Shown here piece after piece: positions 9,708-19,766 of a DNA stretch of 64,000 bases. How positions within the stretch are numbered: the first letter of the stretch is position 1; every line of letters begins with the position of its first letter. Under the pieces are notes generated by a model. It searched no databases, was not told the DNA's origin, and saw nothing but the letters and a program-made list of their open reading frames with translations. A program made the translations under genes and the position numbers. The stretch spans positions 215,198 to 279,197 of the forward strand of contig NZ_ML762920.1 of the NCBI RefSeq assembly GCF_009372235.1, read 5' to 3'. The stretch is from Dickeya oryzae. GTDB taxonomy: Bacteria > Pseudomonadota > Gammaproteobacteria > Enterobacterales > Enterobacteriaceae.

Positions 9708-12338
9708 ATGTCGAACTCAACGCCGATGCCCGCCGCTGAAGCCCGCATCAAATCCCGACATCGCTTGTCGCCTTTCTGGCTGCTGCCCGTTGTCGCCTTG
9801 CTGATTGCCGGCTGGTTGCTTTACACCAACCAGCAGGAGCGTGGTGCGACGGTAACGATTGATTTCGTCTCGGCGGACGGCATCGTTCCCGGCCGCACCC
9901 CGGTGCGCTATCAAGGGGTGGCAGTGGGTACTGTGCGCAACATAAAACTCAGCGATGATTTGCGCACGATTCAGGTCGTCGCCAGCATCCGTAACGACAT
10001 GAAGGATGCGCTACGCAGCGGTACCCAGTTCTGGCTGGTGACGCCCAAAGCCTCACTGGCCGGAGTATCGGGGCTGGATGCACTGGTTGGCGGTAACTAT
10101 ATCGGCATGTTACCGGGCCGTGGTGACCCGACGACACACTTCACCGCACAAGATAATCAGCCGAAATATCGCGCTAACAGTGGCGAATTGCTGGTGCACC
10201 TGCATGCTGACGACCTGGGGTCACTCAATGCCGGTTCGCTAGTCTATTTCCGTAAGATTCCGGTTGGGAAAGTCTACGACTACAGCGTTAATGCCGATCA
10301 CCGTGGTGTAACGATTGACGTATTGATCGACCGCCGTTTCACCGGGTTGGTGAAAAAGAACAGCCGCTTTTGGAACGTTTCCGGGCTAAAAGCCGATGTC
10401 AGTTTCAGCGGGGCGACCGTTGAAATGCAAAATCTATCGGCATTGGTTAACGGTGCTATCGCCTTTGACTCGCCCGAACAGAGCGAGCCTGCCTCTGCGG
10501 ACCAAATTTATGATTTGTATCCGGATCTGGCACACAGCCAGCGTGGCGTGTCGATAACGTTGGATTTGCCTTCTGGCGATAAACTGCAAGCCGGTCACAC
10601 TCCCCTGCTGTATCAAGGGCTGGAGGTGGGGACACTGCAACGGCTCACCCTGGAAGCTAACCAGCGCGTCACCGGTGAATTAATTGTCGACCCGTCCGTG
10701 GTGCCGCTGATGCGAGACAACACCCGCATTGAGCTGGCCGCACCGCGTTTATCGCTCAGTGATCTCAACCTGCCCAGCCTGTTAGGGGGGACAACACTGA
10801 CGCTCATCCCCGGCGAGGGCGAACCGAAGCAACACTTTACCGTGGCTGACGTGACACAACAGCAGTTACAACAGCCCGGTGCGCTTAACGTCGAATTAAC
10901 GGCCAACCAGAGTTATGGTATCGACAGCGGCCAGCCGATCATGTTGCACGGTGTGCAAATTGGTCGCATTGTTCAACGCACGCTGACCGATAACGGTGTG
11001 AGTTTTACCGCCGTTATCGACCACCAATACCGTCACCTGCTGCATAAAGACAGTCAATTTGTCGCCAGTAGCCGGGTCAATGTCAAACTCGGGCTGGATG
11101 GCGTACAGATGCTGGGTGCCAGCGCGCAAGAGTGGCTGAATGGCGGTGTCACCGTGTTGCCTGGCTCGACCGGTGAGCCACAATCACGTTACCCGCTCTA
11201 CAGCGATCGGGAAAAAGCCGCTGCCGGTATTCAGGGGACAACGCCCCCCACCACGCTGACGTTATTGGCCGACAGCCTGCCGGATATTCAGGACGGCTCC
11301 GTCGTGCTGTATCGCAAATTTCAGGTCGGTGAAATTACCCGTATTCGCCCCAAAGCCGACACCTTCGAAATCGATGTTTATATTCGGCCGGAATACCGCA
11401 AACTGCTCACCGATAACAGCGTATTCTGGGCCGAGGGCGGCGCGCGCGTACAACTAAACGGCGCAGGGCTGACGGTGCAGGCTTCCCCACTCAGCCGGGC
11501 GCTGAAAGGGGCGATCAGTTTTGACAATGTGGACGGCGCTGCCGATGTGCAAGGCGGCAAGCGGCCGTTGTACAGCAATGAAACCGCCGCCAGAGCTATT
11601 GGCAGCCGAATCACATTGCGCACCTACGATGCCAGCAAGCTCTCCGCCGGTATGCCAATCCGCTATCTTGGCATCGACATCGGCCAACTGGAGTCACTCA
11701 AGCTGTCAGAGCAGCGCGACGAAGTGCGAGTACAGGCGGTGCTATACCCGGAATACGTTCGCCATTTTGCCCGTGCGGGTACCCGTTTTTCGGTGGTGAC
11801 ACCCGAAATCTCCGCCGCTGGGGTTAATCACCTGGAAACGCTGATCCAGCCCTATATCAACGTCGAGCCAGGCAATGGTGCCGTTACCCGCAGTTTTGAA
11901 CTGCAAAAAGCCACGATTTCCGACTCACGCTATCAGGACGGGCTAAATATCAGCGTTGATACCGCCGAGGCTGGATCGCTACAGATTGGTACCCCGGTGC
12001 TGTTTCGCGGTATTGAGGTCGGCACGGTGACCGGCCTGTCACTCGGCACCTTGTCCGATCGGGTCTCTGTCGCGCTGCGTATCAGTAAACGCCATGCCCA
12101 TCTGGTACGCGATAACTCGGTATTCTGGCTGGCTTCCGGCTATAACCTGCAATTTGGCCTGACCGGCGGTGTTATCAAAAGCGGTACGTTCCAGCAATTC
12201 ATTCGCGGTGGTATCGCCTTTGCCACACCACCCACCACACCACTGGCACCGACAGCACAGGCCGGTAAACACTTCCTGTTGCATAGCGAAGAACCCAGTG
12301 GCTGGCGCGACTGGGGAACCGCCCTGCCGGAACGATAA
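9708..12338 (+). CDS. letB: MCE-domain lipid transport tunnel protein LetB (YebT)
   Basis: This 876-residue protein has one N-terminal transmembrane helix (about residues 22-41, FWLLPVVALLIAGWLLY) and seven tandem MCE domains. They begin near residues 48, 161, 279, 393, 515, 633 and 747, each with a signature of the type PVRYQGVAVG, LVYFRKIPVG, PLLYQGLEVG, PIMLHGVQIG, VVLYRKFQVG, PIRYLGIDIG or PVLFRGIEVG. E. coli LetB has the same seven domains; its hexamer forms a long hydrophobic tunnel across the periplasm for lipids. It is translated directly after letA (15-bp gap), the conserved letAB operon. Confidence 0.97.
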   Translation: MSNSTPMPAAEARIKSRHRLSPFWLLPVVALLIAGWLLYTNQQERGATVTIDFVSADGIVPGRTPVRYQGVAVGTVRNIKLSDDLRTIQVVASIRNDMKDALRSGTQFWLVTPKASLAGVSGLDALVGGNYIGMLPGRGDPTTHFTAQDNQPKYRANSGELLVHLHADDLGSLNAGSLVYFRKIPVGKVYDYSVNADHRGVTIDVLIDRRFTGLVKKNSRFWNVSGLKADVSFSGATVEMQNLSALVNGAIAFDSPEQSEPASADQIYDLYPDLAHSQRGVSITLDLPSGDKLQAGHTPLLYQGLEVGTLQRLTLEANQRVTGELIVDPSVVPLMRDNTRIELAAPRLSLSDLNLPSLLGGTTLTLIPGEGEPKQHFTVADVTQQQLQQPGALNVELTANQSYGIDSGQPIMLHGVQIGRIVQRTLTDNGVSFTAVIDHQYRHLLHKDSQFVASSRVNVKLGLDGVQMLGASAQEWLNGGVTVLPGSTGEPQSRYPLYSDREKAAAGIQGTTPPTTLTLLADSLPDIQDGSVVLYRKFQVGEITRIRPKADTFEIDVYIRPEYRKLLTDNSVFWAEGGARVQLNGAGLTVQASPLSRALKGAISFDNVDGAADVQGGKRPLYSNETAARAIGSRITLRTYDASKLSAGMPIRYLGIDIGQLESLKLSEQRDEVRVQAVLYPEYVRHFARAGTRFSVVTPEISAAGVNHLETLIQPYINVEPGNGAVTRSFELQKATISDSRYQDGLNISVDTAEAGSLQIGTPVLFRGIEVGTVTGLSLGTLSDRVSVALRISKRHAHLVRDNSVFWLASGYNLQFGLTGGVIKSGTFQQFIRGGIAFATPPTTPLAPTAQAGKHFLLHSEEPSGWRDWGTALPER

Positions 12339-12346
12339 GCACAGGC

Positions 12347-12379
12347 GGCGGCTCACCGCATCTGAAGCAGTGAGCCGCC
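12347..12379 (+). terminator. Hairpin after letB
   Basis: A perfect 10-bp stem, GGCGGCTCAC / GTGAGCCGCC, with a 13-nt loop follows the letB stop by 8 bp. There is no run of T, so termination may be partial; rsmF starts about 70 bp later. Confidence 0.55.
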
Positions 12380-12446
12380 ATCACTTCCCATCACTGGGAT
12401 ATGGTAAGATTCACACTTTGATTGTTGTTGTAACGGAAACGCTGCT

Positions 12447-13895
12447 GTGGCTAAACCTATTCCTGCTTCCCTCACCCCCGATTTTCTGACCGCCATGCAA
12501 GCCATCATGCCTGCGCACCTGAGCATGGATGACTTCATCGATGCCTGCCAGCGGCCATTACGCCGTAGTATCCGCGTCAACACATTGAAAATCAGCGTGC
12601 CTGATTTTCTTACACTGGTTGCCCCCTACGGTTGGGAAATGGAAGCAGTACCCTGGTGTCACGACGGGTTTTGGCTGCTCAACGCGGATGAAGAAGCCAT
12701 GCGGCTGGGTAATGCGCTCGAACACCTGAGCGGCCTGTTTTACATCCAGGAAGCCAGTTCGATGCTGCCAGTCAGTGCGCTGTTCATGGAGCATGATACC
12801 CCAGAGCGGGTGTTGGATATGGCCGCCGCCCCCGGTTCTAAAACCACGCAGATTGCCGCCCATCTCAACAATCAGGGACTGATTGTCGCCAACGAATACT
12901 CCGCCAGCCGGGTGAAGGTTTTGCACGCCAACCTGCATCGTTGTGGCGTGAGCAATACCACGCTGACACACTTTGATGGCCGGGTCTTCGGCAGCGCCTT
13001 GCCGGAAACCTTTGACGCTATCCTGCTGGATGCCCCTTGCTCTGGCGAAGGCGTGGTCAGGAAAGATCCTGCTGCCATGAGTCACTGGTCGCTGGAAAGC
13101 ATCGCTGATATCGCCGCCACTCAACGCGACCTGATACTCAGCGCCTTCCATGCATTGAAGCCGGGCGGCGTGCTGATTTACTCCACCTGTACCCTGAATC
13201 ATCAGGAAAACCAGCAGGTGTGCCATTGGTTAATGCAACAATTCCCCGGCGCGTGTGAAATCGAGTCGCTAAAAGACCTATTCCCACAAGCGCATCAGGC
13301 TCTGACGGACGAGGGGTTTCTGCACGTCTTCCCACAGATTTATGACAGCGAAGGTTTTTTTGTGGCACGCTTGCGTAAAACTGCGAGCGTACCGCCGCTG
13401 GCACCGCCGGATTACAAAGCGGGCAAGCTGCCATTTACGCCGCTCAGCAACAAAGACGCACAACTGATTTGCCAAAGCGCCCGACGTTTGGGTTTGCGAT
13501 GGTCAGATCAACAGTTACAACTGTGGCAGCGAGACGATGAGATCTGGTTGTTTCCAACCGCACTGCAACCCATGCTGGGTAAAATGCGCTTCTCCCGTAT
13601 CGGCATCAAATTGGCGGAGCGTTTTGCCAAAGGGTATCGCTGGCAGCATGAAGCCATTGTGGCGCTGGGCGACCCGCAGAGCCCGAACGCCTTCGTGCTT
13701 ACTGCCGAGCAGGCCGTGGACTGGTTCCGGGGAAAAGACATTTACCCTCCCGCTTTCATCGACCATGACGACATATTATTGACCTGGCAGCAGACCCCGC
13801 TAGGGCTCAGCAAACGTGTTGGCCAGCGGCTGAAAAACACCCTGCCTCGCGATCTGGTTCGCGATGGTGCCAATCTTGTGCTTGCTATCGATTAA
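12447..13895 (+). CDS. rsmF: 16S rRNA m5C1407 methyltransferase RsmF
   Basis: This 482-residue Nol1/Nop2/Sun-family methyltransferase makes 5-methylcytosine at position 1407 of 16S rRNA using S-adenosylmethionine. The cofactor-binding loop is [14 protein letters not shown]. The two catalytic cysteines are in [14 protein letters not shown] and [15 protein letters not shown]-terminal PUA-like extension follows (from about residue 385). The N-terminus [15 protein letters not shown] text ([19 protein letters not shown]) is nearly identical to E. coli YebU. The start is GTG, behind a modest AACGGAAA. The gene follows letAB in the same order as in E. coli. Confidence 0.97.
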   Translation: MAKPIPASLTPDFLTAMQAIMPAHLSMDDFIDACQRPLRRSIRVNTLKISVPDFLTLVAPYGWEMEAVPWCHDGFWLLNADEEAMRLGNALEHLSGLFYIQEASSMLPVSALFMEHDTPERVLDMAAAPGSKTTQIAAHLNNQGLIVANEYSASRVKVLHANLHRCGVSNTTLTHFDGRVFGSALPETFDAILLDAPCSGEGVVRKDPAAMSHWSLESIADIAATQRDLILSAFHALKPGGVLIYSTCTLNHQENQQVCHWLMQQFPGACEIESLKDLFPQAHQALTDEGFLHVFPQIYDSEGFFVARLRKTASVPPLAPPDYKAGKLPFTPLSNKDAQLICQSARRLGLRWSDQQLQLWQRDDEIWLFPTALQPMLGKMRFSRIGIKLAERFAKGYRWQHEAIVALGDPQSPNAFVLTAEQAVDWFRGKDIYPPAFIDHDDILLTWQQTPLGLSKRVGQRLKNTLPRDLVRDGANLVLAID

Positions 13896-14004
13896 TCTTC
13901 AATTTCATCGATTAATCTTTGACCGGGTCGCCGCTTGCGGCGTTCCCGATCGGCATTTTTCATCTACACTCACAATCAAGGCGTAGTAACCTGTTGAGGA
14001 ATCT

Positions 14005-14196
14005 ATGTTCGCACTGGTGATCTTTGTCTGTTACCTGGGGGGTAACTGCGAGAGTCTGGTCGCGGGAACCTATATCAATGAACCACAGTGTCTGAGCGCC
14101 ATGGAGGAGCAACAAATCCGTAATGGCGGCTGCTTTCCGATTGACGATTTTCGCAGCGGGTACTGGAAACCGGCCCACGAATACCGTGACCGTTAA
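14005..14196 (+). CDS. yebW: Small protein YebW (DUF1482)
   Basis: This 63-residue protein of unknown function is colinear with E. coli YebW: MFALVIFVCYL at the start, then three or four conserved Cys (GGNCESL, EPQCLSAM, NGGCFPI) and PAHEY near the end. The start follows TGAGGAATCT. It is the last gene of the conserved yebS-yebW block; after it, synteny with E. coli stops. Confidence 0.9.
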   Translation: MFALVIFVCYLGGNCESLVAGTYINEPQCLSAMEEQQIRNGGCFPIDDFRSGYWKPAHEYRDR

Positions 14197-14330
14197 TCCC
14201 CCACGTCGTCCTGTGTTTTGCAGTTATAAACGGCAACTCAGGCAGCACGCGCCATAACTGTTATTGACTCACTCGACACACAATTCAATAAGCACATGTT
14301 CAAAATACGTCCCCAATAAACGGCAACACA

Positions 14331-14368
14331 TAAAAAAGGGCAATGTCATAACGGTAACGACATTGCCC
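14331..14368 (-). terminator. Terminator of the chemoreceptor gene
   Basis: Read on the minus strand: stem GGGCAATGTC / GACATTGCCC with an 11-nt loop, followed by TTTTTTA. It lies 50 bp downstream of the minus-strand chemoreceptor and is well placed to end it. Confidence 0.85.
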
Positions 14369-14418
14369 AAACTGGTGTAATAAAGACCGACTGTTATGGA
14401 CAGACTTTCACTCACTTA

Positions 14419-16434
14419 TCAAAACTTCACCCACTCATCTTTGTCAGAATGGTGTTTAGCACTACCAGACGACTGATCCGTCTTCGCAGTGTGTTTACGC
14501 CCTGACTGACTCGATTTGCCGGACGACGGTTTACCCAGCAATAGCGCCTGATGACTGGCTGCAGCACCGGAAGTATGGGTATGGTGGTGCGTATGGGAAT
14601 CGTCACCTAAATGAAACGCCGATACCGCCTGCATCAGCAACTGTGACTGTTCTTCCAGCGCATTAGCCGCCGAGGACGACTCTTCCACCAGCGCGGCATT
14701 TTGCTGCGTGGTGCTATCCAGCTCAGTCACTGCCTGAGCGATTTGGCTAATCCCGCGACTTTGCTCATCGGATGCTGAGGCAATTTCGCCCATGATGTCA
14801 AACACATGGGTGATAGAGCGAACGATATCCTGCATGGTTTTTCCTGCATCATCCACCAGCTCTGAGCCAGTATTCACCCGCGATACCGACTCCTGAATCA
14901 GCCCTTCAATTTCTTTTGCTGCCTGTGAACTACGCTGAGCCAGATTACGCACTTCGCTGGCGACGACAGCAAAACCACGCCCTTGTTCGCCCGCTCTTGC
15001 CGCCTCAACCGCCGCATTCAGCGCCAGAATATTGGTCTGGAACGCAATACTATTGATAACCGAAGTAATTTCGGAAATGCGCTTAGAACTACTTGAAATA
15101 TCGTTCATGGTTTTTACCACGTTACTGACTATCTCACCGCCTTTGATGGCATTTTGTGAGGCTTCTGAGGCCAGTTGTGAGGCGTGATGCGCATTTTCAG
15201 AGTTCTGTTTTACCGTTGAGGTCAGCTGTTCCATACTGGCGGCAGTTTCCACGACGGCAGCCGACTGCTGCTCCGTGCGGGACGACAAGTCTGAATTACC
15301 GGCCGCGATCTCCGCCGAGGCTGACGCTACATTTCCGACCCCTTCGCGAATATCCCGAATCATGGTGCGTAATTTGTCATTCATGTTCGCCATGGCGGTA
15401 ATCAGCATGCCTAGCTCATCACGGCGTGAAGAACTGACTGATGACGAGAGATCACCCTCAGCGATGCGTTCAGCCACCGACAACCCCTGTTTGAGCGGCG
15501 TTACAATCTGCACCGAAATACGCCATGCCATGAAGATGCCAAACAACACCACCGCCAGCCCGGTCACCATCATTTTTAATTCCGATGAACGAGTGGTTTG
15601 AGTCGAGTTAGCCAGTTGCTGACTAAACAGGGCAGACACATCTTTATTCAATTTATCCGCCGATGCCGTCATGGCCTGACTGGCACGGGTTTCATCCTGA
15701 AATGCCGCCAGATAGGCACCGGCAGATTGACGATACACCAGGAAATAATCCCAAGTCGTTTTCAGACTGGCTTGTATCGCTGCGGGCAACTGTCCGGCTT
15801 TTTCTTTAATGACTTTTTCCGCCGTATCAATACTCTTCAGCGTCACTGCCAGCGTGTTATCAGACGGTGCCAGCAACAAATCATGGGCTACATCACGAAT
15901 ATCTGACATGCGTTCACCCAGTTGATACAGCACCAACTGGGTATCAGAAGGAAGTCCGGTTGCCTGCTGCCATTGGCTCTGGAACGTTTCCAGCACTTTT
16001 TCACTGTCATCCTGGCTAATTGCCAATCCTGCGGTATCACGCTTTTTGCTGGTGGCAATAAACGCTTCTCGCGCAGCACTATAGACTTTCAAATCCTGAT
16101 CGATGCGTTCGACATCATCAAAGGTATTCTTATCCCAGCTCAGATTTTTAGCCTGGGCGAGAATATCGCCCATCTTATTAACCAGCACCCCATTCTTTTC
16201 AATCACACTATAATCGTGCGTGAACTGGAATTGCGTACGCAAGACGCGCGCTTGAGCCAATGTAGCATCAAGAGCATTCGTCACCTGAACCTTAGTATTA
16301 CTATCATCGATGGTTCGAAAACCAACGAGGCCGGATATCAATACCACCAGTGATAATAACAGCACTAAGCCAAACCCTAACGACAGCCGGGTTCCCACTT
16401 TAAGATTATCGTATTTTTCACCCAGAATACTCAT
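14419..16434 (-). CDS. Methyl-accepting chemotaxis protein with large helical sensor domain
   Basis: This is a 671-residue transmembrane chemoreceptor. Helix TM1 is at about 20-42 ([21 protein letters not shown]). A periplasmic all-helical domain of about 245 residues resembles the helical bimodular (HBM) class. TM2 is at about 285-305, followed by HAMP ([15 protein letters not shown]). The long signalling hairpin has the tip [21 protein letters not shown]. The C-terminus EWVKF fits the aromatic-x-x-aromatic pentapeptide that tethers CheR/CheB. A His/Ser-rich linker separates the hairpin from the tail. HBM receptors studied elsewhere bind organic acids or ethylene-type ligands; the ligand here is not predictable. 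A FliA-type promoter lies about 220 bp upstream. Confidence 0.93.
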   Translation of the reverse strand: MSILGEKYDNLKVGTRLSLGFGLVLLLSLVVLISGLVGFRTIDDSNTKVQVTNALDATLAQARVLRTQFQFTHDYSVIEKNGVLVNKMGDILAQAKNLSWDKNTFDDVERIDQDLKVYSAAREAFIATSKKRDTAGLAISQDDSEKVLETFQSQWQQATGLPSDTQLVLYQLGERMSDIRDVAHDLLLAPSDNTLAVTLKSIDTAEKVIKEKAGQLPAAIQASLKTTWDYFLVYRQSAGAYLAAFQDETRASQAMTASADKLNKDVSALFSQQLANSTQTTRSSELKMMVTGLAVVLFGIFMAWRISVQIVTPLKQGLSVAERIAEGDLSSSVSSSRRDELGMLITAMANMNDKLRTMIRDIREGVGNVASASAEIAAGNSDLSSRTEQQSAAVVETAASMEQLTSTVKQNSENAHHASQLASEASQNAIKGGEIVSNVVKTMNDISSSSKRISEITSVINSIAFQTNILALNAAVEAARAGEQGRGFAVVASEVRNLAQRSSQAAKEIEGLIQESVSRVNTGSELVDDAGKTMQDIVRSITHVFDIMGEIASASDEQSRGISQIAQAVTELDSTTQQNAALVEESSSAANALEEQSQLLMQAVSAFHLGDDSHTHHHTHTSGAAASHQALLLGKPSSGKSSQSGRKHTAKTDQSSGSAKHHSDKDEWVKF

Positions 16435-17149
16435 AGCATCACCTGTTTATGATTATCGTGATCTGATTACCAGCGTATTATTTCGGCCATCACCAGACTG
16501 TAAGCCGATTGATTCCCCTGTAACCCAAACACATAAGGCATAGCACATAGCGACGATAATGGATAAAAACATCGTCATGTAATAATTCAGCGATTAGCTA
16601 CTCACAAAGATTCACTACCATCCAGGTTTACGACCACGCACCCCACCTCAAAAAATTTATCGGCCTGTATAAAGAGTAGCTTAACCAAAACACCCAATAA
16701 CCCCCAATAATTGGACAACTATCACAACTCGTCTTTTTTCAATTAAATATCTAATAAATCATGACCATATGGAATAAATAAATACTCCCAAAATGAGTGG
16801 AAACAATAATGTGAAAAATAAAAAAGCAACATAATAATAATCAGCTATAATTCGCCGATTCATTCCACTGTGATAACCATAGCAATTGATGTAATTAAAA
16901 TGTTATGGTTATGATAATTATTTGATGGTGATTTTTTATAGACGTGCAGTATTGGGATGGTACCGCATTTGATAAAATACCAGACGGGTTCGCTCACAGT
17001 GATACCGTTACGACGGGCAGGAAACCGCAGGCACTCGTTGCTGACAGATGCACAATCAATCACCGCCGCCGCGACAGATTCACAAGAATAATGACGAAGA
17101 GAGAACACATACAGCGCACCTCGGCACGCCATATGTGTTGATGTTGATT
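16435..17149. other. AT-rich gene-free spacer between chemoreceptor and prophage-like element
   Basis: About 715 bp contain no convincing gene. The right two thirds are markedly AT-rich. The only recognisable element is the FliA promoter at 16657-16683. This is the left junction of the P2-like element; no att repeat, tRNA gene or integrase fragment was recognised. Confidence 0.7.
16657..16683 (-). promoter_or_regulatory. Sigma-28 (FliA) promoter of the chemoreceptor
   Basis: On the minus strand, TAAGCTAC, 11 bp, then a perfect GCCGATAA. The consensus is TAAAGTTT-N11-GCCGATAA, so the -10 is perfect and the spacing exact, with three of four core -35 bases. It would give a 5' leader of roughly 215 nt to the chemoreceptor at 16434. 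Confidence 0.75.
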
Positions 17150-18019
17150 TTAGAGACTGGGCGTTAACGTCAGCACCACCACCCCACGGGGAGTGACCTC
17201 GTCAACCCCGCACTGGAATTGCGAGCCGCCGCCTTCAACCTGCATTTTGCGCCCCGGCAACAGGGCTACATCATAGATATCGTTTTTACCGTCAATGTCC
17301 AGTAACCAACGCCCGTTACTGATACTGGTAACACCGGTATCCACCAGCCAGGAAGCGGTGCTCCCCTCCACCAGCAACGGTGTATGCAAGCCAGCAGGAA
17401 TGCATTGCGGGTCAGCTTTCCACTCCCCTGCCTCCTGCAATTTACCCGTTCTTAGTACGTTGCGTGGAATCAGGATAATACCCGCGTCATCATGACGGAT
17501 CACTGGCGTATCATGCTGTTGCGGCGATCCTTTACCGGTCGCCAGCCACGCCAGTGACACCCCGGTATCCAGCGCACAGGTGACGACGACATCCCCAGGA
17601 AAGAAATCTCGCCGAATCCAGGTACTGATCGTCCCAGGCGCGATCCCCAGTAAATCACCCAACTCTTTTTGCGTACTAAAGCCATAGGCATCAAGCATTC
17701 GACGCAGTACCGCCTTACCGCCCGATGACAGAATTTGCTCATAAAGCGCCTTGCCTTTCAGCGGTGATTTATGAGCAAAGACATTCGCATTTGCAAACTC
17801 ACCAGTTACCAGCCATCCTGCTTCGGCTCCAGTATCTAGCGCACATTTAAGAATAATGTTACCCGGCACGTTCCCTCGCTGAACCCAGTTACTGATTGTA
17901 TTGGTAGGTATTTCAGTTACCTCGCTCAGTTCCTTCTGAGTCTTTACTCCATAGCTTGACATGATGCGCTCAAGCACGGAGGCCGCAGACACGGCATCAC
18001 TATTTGTATTCAAAAACAC
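17150..18019 (-). CDS. Phage repressor with two tandem CI-type helix-turn-helix domains
   Basis: This 289-residue CI-family repressor is unusual in having the N-terminal DNA-binding module twice, at about residues 15-74 and 104-163. Both copies share TQKEL, TIS.W, CALDTG and W-L-x-TG at the same spacing, so this is an internal duplication. The C-terminal 120 residues resemble the oligomerisation domain of 186-type CI repressors (LLVEGSTASWLVDTGVTSIS). No Ser/Lys LexA-type autocleavage pair was recognised. The repressor is transcribed away from the early genes across a 98-bp control region. It is expected to keep the phage-like element silent; the 186 CI protein is about 190 residues with one module. 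Confidence 0.85.
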   Translation of the reverse strand: MFLNTNSDAVSAASVLERIMSSYGVKTQKELSEVTEIPTNTISNWVQRGNVPGNIILKCALDTGAEAGWLVTGEFANANVFAHKSPLKGKALYEQILSSGGKAVLRRMLDAYGFSTQKELGDLLGIAPGTISTWIRRDFFPGDVVVTCALDTGVSLAWLATGKGSPQQHDTPVIRHDDAGIILIPRNVLRTGKLQEAGEWKADPQCIPAGLHTPLLVEGSTASWLVDTGVTSISNGRWLLDIDGKNDIYDVALLPGRKMQVEGGGSQFQCGVDEVTPRGVVVLTLTPSL

Positions 18020-18038
18020 CTCACGAGTATTTACATAT

Positions 18039-18051
18039 ACACGTTACGTGT
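18039..18051. promoter_or_regulatory. Candidate repressor operator
   Basis: ACACGTTACGTGT is a 6+1+6 perfect palindrome in the 98-bp gap between the divergent repressor and the first early gene. This is where a CI operator would be expected. No experimental support; one palindrome only. Confidence 0.45.
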
Positions 18052-18116
18052 TTTATAGTGTCGACATAGCACATGTAACACCATAGAACACCCTGGCCTG
18101 GGGGAGATATTGCTTT

Positions 18117-18599
18117 ATGTCGAACGAGATTTCAATTCTATCGCTCATTTCTGAGGAAAATCCTACGTCAGTGAGTGCTTTTTGTGTCATCGCAACACCG
18201 GCAGCCATAGATTATCGAATACCTCATTTTATGCCTGCTCAGGTAACAGCGACTTTCACCTGCTTGCACAACACGATGCAAACGGTATCGGCAATGGCTG
18301 ATCTCTGGCGCTATCCACCTGCTACCGGGAATACAGACTACACCGCAATCGCTCTCCCCAGTTCCTGTTATTTTGCAAATGCAAAAACGCCGTTCACTCC
18401 TGACGGGAAATCGGACGCATTTTCACTTGTTGCAACGTTACAGCTGCCGCCAAATTGGCAATGCCATTTGAACGCTGTGAATGATACTAATGACTTTACC
18501 ATAAAATTCGGAAATTCGAACTCTACTAAGGTTCAGTACCACCCTCCTCAGTTCAGCAACCGGCTAAACGACCGTGATAGTCAGCGAGCGTCATCATGA
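18117..18599 (+). CDS. Unknown early protein of the P2-like element
   Basis: This 160-residue protein was not recognised. The start has a strong ribosome site (GGGGGAGA) and it is the first gene transcribed rightward from the repressor control region, the position of cox/apl/cII-type genes. However, I see no helix-turn-helix. The sequence is rich in Thr, Asn, Ala and Pro, with beta-type stretches (AFSLVATLQLPPNWQCHL), no signal peptide and no membrane segment. The stop overlaps the next start (ATGA), so the two form an operon. It could be a control protein or a moron. Confidence 0.6.
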   Translation: MSNEISILSLISEENPTSVSAFCVIATPAAIDYRIPHFMPAQVTATFTCLHNTMQTVSAMADLWRYPPATGNTDYTAIALPSSCYFANAKTPFTPDGKSDAFSLVATLQLPPNWQCHLNAVNDTNDFTIKFGNSNSTKVQYHPPQFSNRLNDRDSQRASS

Positions 18600-19108
18600 A
18601 GCCGCATTATGCCTTTACTGCCAATCACCTGCAGGCTCTGCCGCCAAATTTGCGGGCGCTGCTTGGAAAACATTTTGCTGATTCGCGATGGGAACAGACA
18701 TGCCTGTTTTACCAACGACTTTCGGAACGCTATCGGCGCACACTGTGTTTTCATGCAGCCCTGCACCAACGCTGGTGTGTCTACCTGCTTGATGAGATGG
18801 ATGAAATGGCAAGGGAACGGGTTGTCAGCGCGTTGAATGAACTACGCAACGCATTTGGCGGGTCGGAGATTAAGGAAAGAAATGACGTATTGCCATTAGT
18901 CACCCGCTTACACCTTAGCGAGCGCCGCACACTGTTTTTTCACGCTGGGCTTACCGCGCGGGAATTCAACCACCCTTTGCGGCGTATCGATGAGCCAGAT
19001 TGCCAATGGACAGATGCACTGGTTCGCGCTGCCGGTGAATTACACAGCCTGTTTAGCGATGCCCCCGACATTCTGTCCAGTATCAAACCCGAACATTATT
19101 TTCGCTAA
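18596..19108 (+). CDS. Unknown early phage protein, possible gpB counterpart
   Basis: This 170-residue, His/Arg/Leu-rich helical protein starts within the previous stop codon. Its length and position ahead of the gpA gene resemble P2 gene B (166 aa, loads DnaB helicase during replication), but I cannot confirm similarity from memory. Visible features are repeated aromatic/His segments (RRTLCFHAALHQRW, RRTLFFHAGLTARE) that look like a short internal repeat. A soluble cytoplasmic protein. Confidence 0.6.
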   Translation: MKPHYAFTANHLQALPPNLRALLGKHFADSRWEQTCLFYQRLSERYRRTLCFHAALHQRWCVYLLDEMDEMARERVVSALNELRNAFGGSEIKERNDVLPLVTRLHLSERRTLFFHAGLTAREFNHPLRRIDEPDCQWTDALVRAAGELHSLFSDAPDILSSIKPEHYFR

Positions 19109-19230
19109 CACCCGTTTTTATCGCTAACGGCTGATTTCATCAGAAAACCACCGCCGTTAACTCAACCGCCGCCAGACAGGCCGCCATTTTGGCTGGCAGG
19201 ACTTGTTGCGGCTTATTATCAGGAGAATGT

Positions 19231-19446
19231 ATGAAAAACAACCAAAAAAGGCACTGCACAAGCTTCATCCCACCGGGTAGTCGCCCGCAGGATAGCTGGC
19301 GCACCGACCTTGCTCATCGCTACAGCGAGCATCTGGATAATCTGGCGCAACACGCCTGTCAGGAGCATTTATCCGCACAGGAACTGGTAGCGCTATTGCA
19401 ACAGGAAGCAGAAAACATTCGGCACCAGCTGTGGGAGGCGCACTGA
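19231..19446 (+). CDS. Small P2-type early protein (DUF2732-like)
   Basis: A 71-residue helical protein with start behind AGGAGAATGT. The pattern RYSEHLDNLAQHACQEHLSAQELV...LLQQEAENIRHQ resembles the small DUF2732 proteins common between the repressor and gene A of P2-like phages; this assignment is tentative. Its stop overlaps the ATG of the following zinc-finger gene. Confidence 0.6.
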   Translation: MKNNQKRHCTSFIPPGSRPQDSWRTDLAHRYSEHLDNLAQHACQEHLSAQELVALLQQEAENIRHQLWEAH

Positions 19447-19670
19447 TGGCAGACAGTATGGACATCTCTCAGGAGCAGCAAGCGTTACTGCTGGATGCAC
19501 AAATTGCGCACGCACGCACCGCGCCCGTCATCCCATCGGCATTATTCTGTGAAGATTGTGAGGCGCCGATTCCCGAGGCTCGTCGGCTGGCGATTCCCGG
19601 TGTGGTGTGCTGCGTATCCTGTCAGGAAATCCGTGAACAGCGGCTACGCCATTACCGGCCGCTGTCCTGA
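19446..19670 (+). CDS. TraR/DksA-type C4 zinc-finger protein
   Basis: A 74-residue protein with a C4 zinc finger (CEDCEAPIPEARR...CCVSCQE), the hallmark of TraR/DksA-like proteins. Short TraR-like members occur in P2-like phages and conjugative plasmids and can bind the secondary channel of RNA polymerase to imitate DksA plus ppGpp. The helical N-terminus (EEQQALLLDAQIAHARTA-like) fits. The start codon overlaps the previous stop (ATGG within CACTGATGG). Confidence 0.85.
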   Translation: MADSMDISQEQQALLLDAQIAHARTAPVIPSALFCEDCEAPIPEARRLAIPGVVCCVSCQEIREQRLRHYRPLS

Positions 19671-19766
19671 TGACAACATCTACGAACTGACAGACCGGAA
19701 ACGGTAAGGCGATTTGTGCCGATCATCCGGCAAACACGCATTGGGTAAACAACACGCGGGCTGGTT

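Noticed and set aside
12558..13226. 222-codon minus-strand open frame over rsmF
   Set aside because: Fully contained in a conserved gene, no family features, no ribosome site.
16435..17149. attL or tRNA gene at the left edge of the phage-like element
   Set aside because: No tRNA-like structure and no direct repeat shared with 39737-40127 could be seen.
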